The position numbers and the translations under genes were made by a program. The notes beneath the pieces were generated by a model. The model saw only the letters and a program-made list of their open reading frames with translations, had not been told where the DNA came from and ran no database searches. A DNA stretch of 64,000 nucleotides, taken from Microbispora sp. ZYX-F-249 (GTDB lineage: Bacteria; Actinomycetota; Actinomycetes; Streptosporangiales; Streptosporangiaceae). The stretch covers positions 1 to 64,000 of the forward strand of contig NZ_JBDJAW010000037.1 of NCBI RefSeq assembly GCF_039649665.1. The letters run 5' to 3'. This document shows positions 17,599 through 29,760 of this stretch, one piece after another (positions within the stretch are counted from its first letter, which is position 1; each line of letters begins with the position of its first letter).

Positions 17599-18174
17599 AT
17601 GGGAAGGGCCAGGGCGTTCGATCGGGACGTCGCACTGAACCGGGCGCTGGAGGAGTTCTGGCGGCACGGCTACGAGGCGACCTCGGTCGCCGGGCTGACG
17701 GCCGCGATGGGCGTCAACCCGCCCAGCCTCTATGCCGCCTTCGGCGACAAGCGCCGGCTGTTCGGCGAGGCCGTGCGGCGCTACCAGGAGACCCACGGCG
17801 CGTTCGCCGCCCGGGCCCTGGCCGGGGAGCCGTCCGCGCGGGCGGCCGTCGAGCGCCTGCTCCGCGAGGCGGCGGAGGTCTACACCGACCCCGCGCACCC
17901 GCCCGGGTGCATGGTCATCTCGGCGGGGGTGAACACGAGCGACCCCGGCGTGATCGAGGAACTGCGGGCGCACCGCGAGGCCGGCAAGACGGCCATCCGC
18001 CGTCGCGTCGAGCGCGACGTCGAGGCCGGCCTCCTCGCGCCCGAGACCGACGCCCCCGCGCTGGCGACGTTCTTCGCCGCCGTCATCCAGGGCATGTCCA
18101 CCCAGGCCAGGGATGGCGCGACCAGGGAGGACCTCGACGCGGTGGCGGCACTCGCCATGCGGGCGTGGCCGTAG
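17599..18174 (+). CDS. TetR/AcrR-family regulator
   Basis: This 191-residue protein has the TetR N-terminal HTH (YEATSVAGLTAAMGVNPPSLYAAFGDKRRLF) and a C-terminal ligand domain with the CMVISAGVN pattern of the AcrR/'TetR_C_16-like' group that commonly regulates adjacent SDR genes. It lies 12 bp downstream of the second palindrome, so it very probably regulates itself and the divergent SDR. Confidence 0.88.
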   Translation: MGRARAFDRDVALNRALEEFWRHGYEATSVAGLTAAMGVNPPSLYAAFGDKRRLFGEAVRRYQETHGAFAARALAGEPSARAAVERLLREAAEVYTDPAHPPGCMVISAGVNTSDPGVIEELRAHREAGKTAIRRRVERDVEAGLLAPETDAPALATFFAAVIQGMSTQARDGATREDLDAVAALAMRAWP

Positions 18175-18184
18175 GCTGTCGGGC

Positions 18185-18826
18185 GTGATCGACGACATCT
18201 GGGTGGACGACGCCGTCACGGCACTGCGTCCGGACTTCGCCGTCCTGGTGATCTGCGCGTACGGCCTGCGCAACGGGCCGTCCGACGACCGCTCGCGGGC
18301 CTGGCTCGCCGGCGCCGCCGCGGACGCCGTGCCGCCGGACGATCCCAGGGTCGAGGCCTGGCGGACGGCCTACCGCGCCTTCGGCGCCAAGCCCCAGCGC
18401 ACCCGGCCGTCGGTCGACGCGCTGGTCCGCCGGATGCCGCTTCCCGAGATCAACCTGGTGGTGGACGCCTACAACACCGTGTCCGTACGGCACGGCCTGC
18501 CGATCGGCGGCGAGGACCTGCGCCGCTACCGGGGCACGGCGCGGCTGGTGCGGGCCGCGGGCGACGAGCCGTCGGAGGAGGCGCTGGGCGACCCGGAGAT
18601 CGGCGAGGTGGTGTGGCGCGACGACGCCGGGGTCACCTGCCGGCGGTGGAACTGGCGGCAGTGCGTCAGGACGAGGATCACCGAGGAGACGGTGGACGCG
18701 CTTTTCCTCCTGGAGCGTCTCGAACCGCTCTCCCTGGACGCGCTGCGTGCGGCGGGCGACGACCTCGCGGGTATGCTGTCCGATATAGCTCCCGATATCC
18801 GGATCGAGTCGCGGCTCATCGGCTGA
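18185..18826 (+). CDS. B3/B4 (PheRS beta-like editing) domain protein
   Basis: This protein of about 213 residues resembles the stand-alone B3/B4 domain found in the phenylalanyl-tRNA synthetase beta subunit: VDALVRRM..PEINLVVDAYNTVSVRHGLPIGGEDL and a later GEVVWRDDAGVTCRRWNWRQC. Stand-alone members are thought to act on mischarged tRNA or free amino acid adducts, but this is not proven. The GTG at 18185 follows the TetR stop by 10 bp and removes an arginine-rich out-of-family N-terminus. A TetR-coupled transcript is possible. Confidence 0.8.
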   Translation: MIDDIWVDDAVTALRPDFAVLVICAYGLRNGPSDDRSRAWLAGAAADAVPPDDPRVEAWRTAYRAFGAKPQRTRPSVDALVRRMPLPEINLVVDAYNTVSVRHGLPIGGEDLRRYRGTARLVRAAGDEPSEEALGDPEIGEVVWRDDAGVTCRRWNWRQCVRTRITEETVDALFLLERLEPLSLDALRAAGDDLAGMLSDIAPDIRIESRLIG

Positions 18827-19023
18827 CCCAGTCGATGTGACCAGAGGGTAAGGGACACCTCACCACCCAGACGGACTATCCGCGCCTGACCTCTTTTATC
18901 GATCCTGGGAGGATGGGCCGGGACCTGCGACCCGCCGGGGCGCACCTCGGTGTGCGAGGCGAGTAGCCTTGGACAGGTTCACCAAACATCAACGCCGATC
19001 TGCGGAAGAGGGCGATTTCCGCC

Positions 19024-22725
<3,702 letters not shown>

Positions 22726-22747
22726 CCGGAGGTCCCGTACGACCGAG

Positions 22748-22775
22748 GAGGTCCCCCACGTCCGTGGGGGACCTC
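22748..22775. terminator. Strong hairpin after kgd
   Basis: GAGGTCCCCCACG (22748-22760) and CGTGGGGGACCTC (22763-22775) are perfectly complementary over 13 bp around a 2-base centre, 22 bp after the kgd stop and followed by TCTCC. Confidence 0.8.
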
Positions 22776-22809
22776 TCTCCATGAATCAGGCCGTTTACTG
22801 GAGCGAAGT

Positions 22810-22986
22810 ATGTATTTCACCGACAGGGGGATCGAGGAGCTCGTCGAGCGCCGCGGCCAGGAGGAGGTCAGCGTCGGCTGGCTCGCGGAGCGGCTGCGCG
22901 AGTTCGTGGACCTGAACCCCGAGTTCGAGGTGCCCGTGGAGCGGCTGGCGACCTGGCTCGCCCGCCTCGACGAGGACGACGACTGA
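22810..22986 (+). CDS. Small DUF6104 protein downstream of kgd
   Basis: This 58-codon gene starts ATG TAT TTC ACC GAC and encodes MYFTDRGIEELVERRG, then a SVGWLAERLREFVDLNP helix and ends with RLDEDDD. It matches the small conserved actinobacterial family (DUF6104) commonly found just after the 2-oxoglutarate dehydrogenase gene. GGAG at 22800-22803 gives a clean ribosome binding site 6 bp from the ATG. It is separated from kgd by a strong hairpin, so it may have its own promoter or depend on read-through. Its function is unknown; its compact charged helices suggest a small binding protein. Confidence 0.8.
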   Translation: MYFTDRGIEELVERRGQEEVSVGWLAERLREFVDLNPEFEVPVERLATWLARLDEDDD

Positions 22987-23032
22987 GCACGACGGCTGAG
23001 CACGACGGCTGAGCACGACGGCTGAGCACGAC
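22983..23032. repeat. 13-bp tandem repeat, 3.8 copies
   Basis: CTGAGCACGACGG is repeated at 22983, 22996, 23009 and partly at 23022. The first copy overlaps the DUF6104 stop codon. It lies between that gene and the DUF4097-PadR promoter. Confidence 0.85.
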
Positions 23033-23085
23033 TGACGCGGCCGCTGCCGCTGCTCCTGCCCGGCCCGAGGAGCCCGGACAAACGC

Positions 23086-23122
23086 GATACATCTTGACTT
23101 TTCATGAACGAGATATATCTTG
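23086..23122. promoter_or_regulatory. Promoter with direct repeat, probable PadR operator
   Basis: GATACATCTTG (23086-23096) and GATATATCTTG (23112-23122) are direct repeats 26 bp apart, overlapping a possible promoter (TTGACT at 23094-23099, TATCTT at 23116-23121). A repressor bound there would block transcription of the DUF4097-PadR operon; PadR proteins usually regulate themselves. Confidence 0.5.
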
Positions 23123-23135
23123 TTTGTGATGGTAC

Positions 23136-23161
23136 GTCCGCACGGTGTCCGCCGTGCGGAC
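23136..23161. other. Hairpin in the leader of the DUF4097 gene
   Basis: GTCCGCACGG (23136-23145) pairs perfectly with CCGTGCGGAC (23152-23161) across 6 bases. It lies in the presumed 5' untranslated region, 29 bp before the ATG, so it could influence mRNA stability or translation. Confidence 0.5.
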
Positions 23162-23190
23162 GCAGGACTTCGCGTGGAAGGGCCGGAGCG

Positions 23191-24012
23191 ATGCCCCAAT
23201 ACACGATCGACTCTCCCGGACGGCTCACGTTCGGAGAGGTCACCGCGCTCAGCGTGCGCGTCGTGGCCGGCCGGCTGGCCGTGCTGGCCAGCGACGGACC
23301 GCCGACGCTCGAAGTGACGGAGGTGGACGGCGCGCCGCTCGTGGTGACGCACGACGACGACGGCCGCCTGACGGTCGCCTACAAGGACCTGACGTGGGAC
23401 GGCATCCTGGGGTGGCTGCGTCCGGGCCCGCGCAGGACCACGCTGACGCTCACCGTGCCGAGGACGTGTCCCGTCCAGGCCGGGATCGTCTCCGCCTCCG
23501 CCGTCGTGGCGGGCATGGAGGGGATCACCGGCGTGAAGGCCGTGTCCGGTGACATCGTCCTCGACGGCGTCAGCGGCGAGGTGCAGGCCGAGACGGTCTC
23601 GGGCTCGGTGGAGAGCCGGGGGCTGGTCGGAAACCTGTCCTTCTCCAGCGTCTCCGGGGAACTCACCGTCGCCGCGGGCCGGCCGCGACGGCTGCGGGTG
23701 AACACGGTGTCCGGGGGCGTCACCGCGGACCTGGACCTGCAGCCCACCGGGCACGTCACGCTGCACAGCATGTCGGGCACGATCGTCGTACGGCTCCCGC
23801 AGGACGTGGACGCCGACGTGTCGGTCCACTCGACCTCAGGCAGGATCGACTCGGCCTTCCCCGAGCTGCGCGCCTCCGCGATGCCGGGAGCCCGCTCGCT
23901 CGACGGCCGGCTGGGCGGCGGCATGGCGTCCCTGTCGGCGACCACGGTGTCCGGCGCGGTCACCCTGCTGAGCGGCCAGCCCGCCGGCACGCGAACGGAG
24001 GAGACGGCATGA
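23191..24012 (+). CDS. DUF4097-family beta-strand repeat protein
   Basis: This protein of about 273 residues is made of short repeated strands of the pattern 'VSG.V......VSGEVEAETVSGSV', which form a right-handed beta-helix-like fold (DUF4097). The family is common next to PadR regulators in actinobacteria and is thought to act near the membrane as a sensor or adhesin-like partner, though nothing here proves it. There is no signal peptide. The ATG at 23191 is preceded by GGAG at 23184; the longer frame to 23104 runs through the operator hairpin and is rejected. It overlaps padR (ATGA). Confidence 0.78.
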   Translation: MPQYTIDSPGRLTFGEVTALSVRVVAGRLAVLASDGPPTLEVTEVDGAPLVVTHDDDGRLTVAYKDLTWDGILGWLRPGPRRTTLTLTVPRTCPVQAGIVSASAVVAGMEGITGVKAVSGDIVLDGVSGEVQAETVSGSVESRGLVGNLSFSSVSGELTVAAGRPRRLRVNTVSGGVTADLDLQPTGHVTLHSMSGTIVVRLPQDVDADVSVHSTSGRIDSAFPELRASAMPGARSLDGRLGGGMASLSATTVSGAVTLLSGQPAGTRTEETA

Positions 24013-24752
24013 TGAGTCCTGTTTTCGGGCACGGCCGGTTGCGGTTGTACCTGTTGAAGTTGCTGGAGGAGAGCCCGCGGCACGGCTACGAGGTCATCCG
24101 GCTCCTGCAGGACCGCTTCCTCGGCGTCTACTCCCCCTCTCCCGGCACGATCTATCCCCGGCTGGCCCGGCTGGAGGACGAGGGCCTGGTCACCCACGAG
24201 GTCGTGGACGGCAAGAAGGTCTTCACCCTCACCGACAAGGGCCGGGCCGAACTGAACGACCGCATGGACGAGCTGGCCGACCTGGAGCAGGAGATCACCG
24301 CCTCGGTCCAGGACATCGCGCGCGAGGTCAAGGAGGACGTGCGGCAGACCGTGCGTTCCCTGCGCGAGGAGCTCACCCAGATGGCCAGGGACATCGGCCA
24401 CGACAACCGCGACCAGCGGCGTGAGCAGAAGGAGGACTGGCGGCGGCAGCGCGACCACGCCAAGGAGGAGTGGCGCAGGCAGAAGGAGGAGTGGCGCCGC
24501 CACAAGCGCCAGTGGCAGGAGGAGAGCGAGCGCCGGCAGCACGAGTGGCGCCGCCTCTGGGAGGAGTCCTGGGGGTTCGGCGGCGGCCGTCAGGGCGGCC
24601 ATGACGCCGCGCTCAGCCGGATGCTGGCCGACTTCGTCGCCGACGTCCACCGGACCTCGGATGCCGGCGTGCCGGACGAGCGCGCTCTGGCCGAGTGCCG
24701 GGCCGCCCTCGACGAGGCCGCCGAGCGCATCCGCCGGGCCCTGCGTCCCTGA
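24009..24752 (+). CDS. PadR-family regulator with long charged C-terminal helix
   Basis: This 247-residue protein begins with a PadR winged helix (LRLYLLKLLEESPRHGYEVIRLLQDRFLG...PSPGTIYPRLARLEDEGLV). Residues about 85-190 form a long helix of strongly charged, arginine/glutamate/tryptophan-rich repeats (EEWRRQKEEWRRHKRQW), far longer than a normal PadR C-terminus, followed by a small helical domain. The extension may bind nucleic acid, membrane or the DUF4097 partner. Its ATG overlaps the DUF4097 stop, so the two are translationally coupled, and the promoter repeats suggest autoregulation. Confidence 0.85.
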   Translation: MMSPVFGHGRLRLYLLKLLEESPRHGYEVIRLLQDRFLGVYSPSPGTIYPRLARLEDEGLVTHEVVDGKKVFTLTDKGRAELNDRMDELADLEQEITASVQDIAREVKEDVRQTVRSLREELTQMARDIGHDNRDQRREQKEDWRRQRDHAKEEWRRQKEEWRRHKRQWQEESERRQHEWRRLWEESWGFGGGRQGGHDAALSRMLADFVADVHRTSDAGVPDERALAECRAALDEAAERIRRALRP

Positions 24753-24792
24753 CCGTCCCCCACGACCGGCGGGCGGATGGCGACCGGCGGGA

Positions 24793-24815
24793 GGGCGGCG
24801 ACGAGAGCGCCGCCC
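24793..24815. terminator. Bidirectional hairpin between padR and the oxidoreductase
   Basis: GGGCGGCG (24793-24800) pairs with CGCCGCCC (24808-24815) across a 7-base loop, between convergent genes. Confidence 0.55.
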
Positions 24816-24833
24816 GCCCCGCGCGGGCGGCCG

Positions 24834-25796
24834 TCAGAGCGTGAAGACCACCTTGCCGAAGACCTCGCCGCGGTGCATGGCGGCGAACCCCTCCTCCGCC
24901 TCGGCCAGTGGCAGCACCCGGTCGATCGCCGGCCGGACGCCCGTCTGCTCCAGGAACACCGCGAGCCGCCCGAGCTGCTCGCGCGTGCCCATCGTGGACC
25001 CGATGATCGACTTCTGCAGGAAGTAGACCTGCGCGAGCTGCGTCGCGGCGACCATGCCGCTCGTCGCGCCGCAGGTGACGATCCGGCCACCCGGGCGCAG
25101 GGAGCTCAGCGAGTGCTTCCAAGTGGCCTCGCCGACCGTCTCCATGACGGCGTCCACCCGCTCGGACAGCCGCGCTCCCGTCTCGAAGACCCGGTCGGCC
25201 CCGAGCGCTAGGGCCCGTTCGCGCTTGTCCTGCGAGCGGCTGGTCGCCCAGACGCGGAAGCCGCCGGCCCGGCCGAGCGCGATCAGCGCCGTCGCCACGC
25301 CGCCGCCGGCGCCCTGGACGAGGATGGTCGAGCCCGGCTCGAGCCCGGCCTTGTCGAAGAGCATGCGGTAGGCCGTCAGCCAGGCCGTGGGCAGGCAGGC
25401 GGCCTCCTCGAAGGTGATCGCCGCTGGCTTGGGCACCAGGTTGCGGCGGGGCACCACGACCTTCTCCGCGAACGTCCCGTCGTACTTCTCCGACAGCAGC
25501 GAACGCGCCGGATCGAGGGTCTCGTCCCCGCCGACCGGAGTGCCGATCACGGCATGGACGATGACCTCGTTGCCCTCCTCGTCCACCCCCGACGCGTCGC
25601 AGCCGAGCACGATCGGCAGCCGGTCCTGGCTGATCCCCACACCCTTGAGGGTCCACAGGTCATGGTGGTTGAGCGCGGCGGCCCGGACCGTGACGGTCGT
25701 CCATCCTTCCGGCACGACCGGCTCGGGGTGCTCCCCGAGCGTCAGGCCCTTGAGCGGGTCGTCCGGATCTGTCTGAGTGACGGTGGCGGCGAACAT
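24834..25796 (-). CDS. Zinc-free quinone oxidoreductase (MDR family)
   Basis: This 320-residue medium-chain dehydrogenase has a GroES-like N-terminal domain (ALNHHDLWTLKGVG, CDASGVDEEG) and a Rossmann fold with ILVQGAGGGVATALIALGRA near residue 155. The catalytic cysteine-histidine-zinc set of alcohol dehydrogenases is absent, placing it with quinone/enoyl reductases that use NADPH. It ends on a typical GKVVFTL strand. The ATG is preceded by no strong binding site. Its substrate is unknown; a role in detoxifying quinones or reactive alkenals is typical. Confidence 0.88.
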   Translation of the reverse strand: MFAATVTQTDPDDPLKGLTLGEHPEPVVPEGWTTVTVRAAALNHHDLWTLKGVGISQDRLPIVLGCDASGVDEEGNEVIVHAVIGTPVGGDETLDPARSLLSEKYDGTFAEKVVVPRRNLVPKPAAITFEEAACLPTAWLTAYRMLFDKAGLEPGSTILVQGAGGGVATALIALGRAGGFRVWATSRSQDKRERALALGADRVFETGARLSERVDAVMETVGEATWKHSLSSLRPGGRIVTCGATSGMVAATQLAQVYFLQKSIIGSTMGTREQLGRLAVFLEQTGVRPAIDRVLPLAEAEEGFAAMHRGEVFGKVVFTL

Positions 25797-26012
25797 GCCA
25801 GAACATTACTCCGGCCGTCGTCGCCGGACCCGGTACGGCCCGGCGCGGCTCGCCGCCGGCGCCTGTGACACCCGGGCTGCTGCGCGGCCGGCCGGATCGA
25901 CTCGGCGCCAGGGGGCTCCGGACAGCATCCTGGCCGGTGGACCCGACGAGGGCGGCCATCGCGCCCCTGACCTTTACGTTCCCCGTACGCCGCGTGCGGT
26001 TGGCTGCGCGTG

Positions 26013-26552
26013 TCAGAAGTCGAACAATTCCCCGGCGGCCGACCGCTTCTCACAGTCGTTGCCGAAGGTACGCCGGAACTGGAAGTACTTCCCGTCCCAG
26101 ATGCCGCTGGCGGTGACCGTGACAGGTGCGTAGATCATCGTGCAGGGCTGGGCCTCGTTCACCCGCAGGGCGCCCGGGTCGAGGCCCGACCTGTTCAGCC
26201 AGGCGCACGCCTTCTCGGGGGCGGGGTGTGAGCCGCCCACCGGGGCGCAGTTCAGGAAGGCCGACCGCGTCGCGGGCTCCGGCTGCTCGCCGTCCGCGAT
26301 GGTCAGGATCACCGCCCGCACCCGGGAGGCCGGCGATCGTGCGGCCCGCAGCGCGATCTCGGGCGGTGGTGGAGCCGGCAGGGTGGCCCCCCTCACCGGC
26401 GCCGCGTCCGCCCGTGCGGGCGTCACGGGTCCGAGCGGCCCGGATCGGGCGGTCCTTCCGTCGTCGCCTGCCGCGCCGGGATGGGCCCAGGCCTGGGCAG
26501 AGGGGCCGGCGGCCAGCGCCGCACCGGCCAGGAGAACAAGCAGCGGTTTCAT
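26013..26552 (-). CDS. Subtilisin inhibitor-like (SSI family) secreted protein
   Basis: This 179-residue protein has a signal peptide (KPLLVLLAGAALAAG), a variable Pro/Ala/Arg linker and an SSI domain from about residue 68: AVILTIADGE, LNCAPVGGSHPAPEKAC, and QPCTMIYAPVTVTASG with the reactive bond after Met139, then RTFGNDC. The four cysteines (102, 116, 137, 167) match the two SSI disulfides. SSI proteins block extracellular subtilisins or trypsin-like enzymes. P1 is Met as in the archetype, but the preceding residue is Thr instead of Pro. It is divergent from a cluster of three secreted serine proteases, a probable natural target or control partner. Confidence 0.9.
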   Translation of the reverse strand: MKPLLVLLAGAALAAGPSAQAWAHPGAAGDDGRTARSGPLGPVTPARADAAPVRGATLPAPPPPEIALRAARSPASRVRAVILTIADGEQPEPATRSAFLNCAPVGGSHPAPEKACAWLNRSGLDPGALRVNEAQPCTMIYAPVTVTASGIWDGKYFQFRRTFGNDCEKRSAAGELFDF

Positions 26553-26763
26553 GCGATCCCCCCGTTTTCGCTGGTGACCAGCGTTCTCAGGGGAGCCCCC
26601 GGGGGCAAGCGCCCACTCCGGACCGCAAAGAAATCTGACGTACCACAGACCACATCGGTTCCGCTGGATTCATAACGAGCTGGGCAAGAAGGGATGCCAC
26701 AACCGTGTGGATCTGGAAAAATCACCCCTTACTATCCATATCTCCGCAACGAGAGGTCCCACG

Positions 26764-27891
26764 GTGACCAGGAAGCTGACACTCGCCGCCGGTGGCGTCG
26801 TCGCCGCCGCGAGTGCGGTCGCCGTGCTGTGGAGTCAAGGACCCGCCGTTCCCGCGACCGCCGCGTCGAACGTCACCACGACGACGGTCTCCGCCGCGGC
26901 GGGCATCGGCAAGAACGGGGTCAGCGCCTTCCCCCTCGCCCCCCGCCAGGCCGACGAGCAACGGGTGGCGGCCTACTGGAGCCCGGAGCGGCTCAAGCAG
27001 GCGAGCAGCTACGTGCCGAGCACGAAGCCGTCGCCCTCGACCAAGAGCACGCCCTCCCTGGTGGAGGTGGGCCCGGGGGACGCGACACCGCGCGCGATCG
27101 GGCCGCGCGCCGCGGCGCCCCCCGCCGCCGCCTCCCCTTCGATGGTGGGCAAGGTCTTCTTCAAGGTCGGCGACAGGGAGTACTGGTGCTCCGCCTCCGC
27201 GGTGCACTCCGCCCGCCGCAACCTGGTCGCCACCGCGGGGCACTGCGCGTACGCGCTGGCCCAGGACAAGACGGTGGACAACTGGGTGTTCATCCCCGGC
27301 TACCACGACGGCGTGGCCCCCTCCGGCATCTTCGTCGGCCACACGCTCTACATGCATGAGGACTTCGCCGGTCAGGGCGACTTCGACCGCGACTACGCCT
27401 TCGTCACCGTGCACCGGGGCTTCACCTGGCAGCCGTACGTCGAGAACGGCAGGCTCAAGTACCGGTCGGTCGACGTGGGCCGCCTGGAGGACAAGGTGGG
27501 CGCCTTCCGCTTCGCCTCCGGCAAGCCGACCGGGCGGCCGATCTCCGTCTTCGGCTACCCGGCCGGAGCCCACCCCGACGGCAGCCGCCCGTACACCGGG
27601 CAGACGGTGAAGTCCTGCGACGGCACCACCGAGAAGAAGTTCGTCAGCGCGCCGACCTGGCAACTCGAACACGGGGTGCGGCTGCCGGGCTGCCCGTTCA
27701 CCGCCGGCGCGAGCGGCGGCCCGTGGGTGATCGGCTACGACGCCGCCAAGCGGACCGGTTACCTCACCGGAATCACCAGCCTGACCTGGAATCTCAGCGG
27801 CGGCGGACGCCTCGACGCCGTCTCCACGCCGTACTTCAACCAGTTGACGCAGCGGGTGTACACCCAGGCGAGCAAGCAGGGCACGGGCTGA
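26764..27891 (+). CDS. Secreted trypsin-like serine protease 1 (V8/glutamyl type)
   Basis: This protein of about 375 residues has an N-terminal signal segment (LTLAAGGVVAAASAVAVLW), a pro-region with an AAYWSPERLKQ motif and a chymotrypsin-fold catalytic domain. The triad is visible: His160 in LVATAGHCAY, Asp210 in DRDYAFVTV and Ser317 in TAGASGGPW. The KVFFKVG...YWCSASAV start of the mature domain resembles V8/glutamyl-endopeptidase relatives. GTG at 26764 follows GAGAGG at 7 bp; the longer frame to 26707 lacks a site. It is one of three tandem paralogues next to an SSI inhibitor. Confidence 0.86.
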   Translation: MTRKLTLAAGGVVAAASAVAVLWSQGPAVPATAASNVTTTTVSAAAGIGKNGVSAFPLAPRQADEQRVAAYWSPERLKQASSYVPSTKPSPSTKSTPSLVEVGPGDATPRAIGPRAAAPPAAASPSMVGKVFFKVGDREYWCSASAVHSARRNLVATAGHCAYALAQDKTVDNWVFIPGYHDGVAPSGIFVGHTLYMHEDFAGQGDFDRDYAFVTVHRGFTWQPYVENGRLKYRSVDVGRLEDKVGAFRFASGKPTGRPISVFGYPAGAHPDGSRPYTGQTVKSCDGTTEKKFVSAPTWQLEHGVRLPGCPFTAGASGGPWVIGYDAAKRTGYLTGITSLTWNLSGGGRLDAVSTPYFNQLTQRVYTQASKQGTG

Positions 27892-27917
27892 CCCTCACGC
27901 GCCGCGACGATCCTCGA

Positions 27918-27933
27918 TGTGATTCACGTCACA
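27918..27933. promoter_or_regulatory. CRP-type box
   Basis: TGTGATTCACGTCACA is a perfect CRP-family site (TGTGA-N6-TCACA). It lies 246 bp upstream of protease 2 and 27 bp after the protease 1 stop, so it would bind a cAMP-receptor protein and control protease 2. Confidence 0.65.
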
Positions 27934-28178
27934 CCATGCCGCCCGGTCCGGCTGCGGACAGTGCGTGATTTGACACGGAAGGCATCCGAGTGGACCTGCA
28001 CTGATGTCACGACATGGTCTCGGCCCTGACAAGTGCTGTCAGACATAACGGAAAAGGAACGGACGACACGCCTCCGAAACCACGTAAAAATCGGATAAAG
28101 GCGAGAGGTACTGTCTTTACTAGCCCTTTACACACGGGTGGGACGCATGTGGCGTACCACGACAGCACCTGGAGATCT

Positions 28179-29360
28179 ATGAACACCCGAGTCAACCGTC
28201 TGATCGTCCCCATCGGGGGTGTGGCCGCGGCCGGCCTCATCGGGGCCACCATCGCGGTCCCGGCGCAGGCGGCCGGTGACACGGCCTCCGACCCCCTGGC
28301 CGCGAGCGGCATCGCCGCGAAGAACGTCATCGCCTACTGGCTCAACCAGAAGGCCTCCAACCTGGTCCACGCCACCCCGTACGGGTACGAGAGCCAGGTC
28401 AGCGCCAAGCACATCTCGACCGGCGGGCCGTCCGCCGACAGCAAGCCCGGCACCATCTCGCCCACCGGCGGCGGCAAGTCGAGCGGCTCCCTGAAGAACG
28501 TGAACCTGCCGCGCACCACCGGCAAGGTCTTCTTCCGCGGCGGCGACGGCAGGCCGCACTGGTGCAGCGCGACCTCCGTACAGTCGAAGTACGGCAACCT
28601 GGTCGCCACGGCCGGGCACTGCGTCTACGACACCAGGACGAACAAGGCCACCCTGGACCGCTGGGTCTTCATCCCCGGCTACTACCAGGGCAAGGCGCCG
28701 TGGGGCATCTACGTCGGCAAGACGGCCTACACCCACTACGACTTCGACGTCTACGAGGACGGCGACCGCGACTACGCCTTCGTGACCGTCTACAACGGCA
28801 TCAAGGCGGGACGCGGCGGCGACCTGCGCAACGTCGCCGAGTGGAACTGGAAGCAGGTCGACAGGAAGACCTACCTCAAGTACGACCGCTTCATCCGCAA
28901 GAGCCGGGGCGGCAAGTACTACATCGTCAAGTTCACCGACGTCGGCCGGCTCGAGAACAACGTCGGCGGCCAGGGGCTGGCCTACAACCAGAAGGTCGGC
29001 AGCTCGGTCTACGTGTTCGGCTACCCGAGCGGGTCGCACCCGGACGGCGACCGCGTCTTCACCGGCCAGACCCTCAAGTGGTCGTACGGCAAGACCTTCG
29101 CCGCCAAGGCCCCTTCGGTCAAGGCCGAGGAGCTCGTGGGCGTGAAGTCGTCCTTCACCGGCGAGGGCTCCTCGGGCTCGGCGTGGCTGCTGAGGTACAG
29201 CAACAGCAAGCGTCTCGGCTACCTCAACGGCGTCACCAGCGGTGTCTCCGACACCAACGGCAACAAGCGGATCGACACCAGTGTCTCCCCGTACTTCGAC
29301 GGCGAGACCTACGGCGTCTACAAGGCCGCCGCCAACAACTGGTCCGGCTCCATCGCCTGA
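28179..29360 (+). CDS. Secreted trypsin-like serine protease 2
   Basis: This paralogue of about 393 residues has the signal peptide LIVPIGGVAAAGLIGATIAV, a pro-region with the family motif VIAYWLNQKASNLVHA, and a catalytic domain with KNVNLPRTTGKVFFRGGDG, His147 (LVATAGHCVY), Asp198 (DRDYAFVTV) and Ser332 (EGSSGSAW). In this copy the third Gly of the usual GxSGG is Ser. GGAG precedes the ATG at 28179; the longer frame to 28014 lies in promoter DNA. A CRP box stands upstream. Confidence 0.88.
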   Translation: MNTRVNRLIVPIGGVAAAGLIGATIAVPAQAAGDTASDPLAASGIAAKNVIAYWLNQKASNLVHATPYGYESQVSAKHISTGGPSADSKPGTISPTGGGKSSGSLKNVNLPRTTGKVFFRGGDGRPHWCSATSVQSKYGNLVATAGHCVYDTRTNKATLDRWVFIPGYYQGKAPWGIYVGKTAYTHYDFDVYEDGDRDYAFVTVYNGIKAGRGGDLRNVAEWNWKQVDRKTYLKYDRFIRKSRGGKYYIVKFTDVGRLENNVGGQGLAYNQKVGSSVYVFGYPSGSHPDGDRVFTGQTLKWSYGKTFAAKAPSVKAEELVGVKSSFTGEGSSGSAWLLRYSNSKRLGYLNGVTSGVSDTNGNKRIDTSVSPYFDGETYGVYKAAANNWSGSIA

Positions 29361-29430
29361 GTCGCGCGCACGCCCGGCGCCGGCCCGCGGGTGGCATGCT
29401 GAGCGGACGGCGACCACGAGGAGATCGGCG

Positions 29431-29715
29431 ATGACCCACCCTTCCGGAATGCAGCCCGCCCCGCGGCGAACCCCCCTCAACGCGGAGGAAAGGGTGCGTG
29501 GCGAGGTCAACTTCTCGCAGCTCGTCGCCGAACACCTCATGGCGAAGGGCCGGTTCAGGATCACCGCCGACAGCCCGGAGATGGTGGATCTGTGGCAGAC
29601 GGCCGCCCGCAGGGCGGGTGAGATGCTGCGGCGGCCGGTGGTCAGCTACGCCAACGGCCGGGACATCGTCATCACGTTCACCCAGCAGGCTCCGGGCCTC
29701 ACCACACAGGCCTGA
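29431..29715 (+). CDS. Small uncharacterised protein
   Basis: This 94-residue protein sits between protease 2 and protease 3 on the same strand. It begins with a proline-rich stretch, then a single amphipathic helix (EVNFSQLVAEHLMAKGRF) and strand-like sequence (RRPVVSYANGRDIVITFTQQ). I see no signal peptide or membrane segment and do not recognise the family. GAGGAG before the ATG gives good support for translation. A strong terminator-like hairpin follows it, so it is a separate transcript from protease 3. Confidence 0.7.
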   Translation: MTHPSGMQPAPRRTPLNAEERVRGEVNFSQLVAEHLMAKGRFRITADSPEMVDLWQTAARRAGEMLRRPVVSYANGRDIVITFTQQAPGLTTQA

Positions 29716-29725
29716 GCACCCCCCG

Positions 29726-29760
29726 GGAAGTGCCCCGCCGCGCCGCGGCGGGGCACTTCC
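29726..29760. terminator. Long hairpin between the small ORF and protease 3
   Basis: GGAAGTGCCCCGCCGCG (29726-29742) and its exact complement (29744-29760) give a 17-bp stem with practically no loop. It lies 11 bp after the stop of the small gene. Confidence 0.8.

Noticed and set aside
22983..23032. Second CRISPR-like repeat
   Set aside because: 13-bp units with no spacers; a simple tandem repeat.
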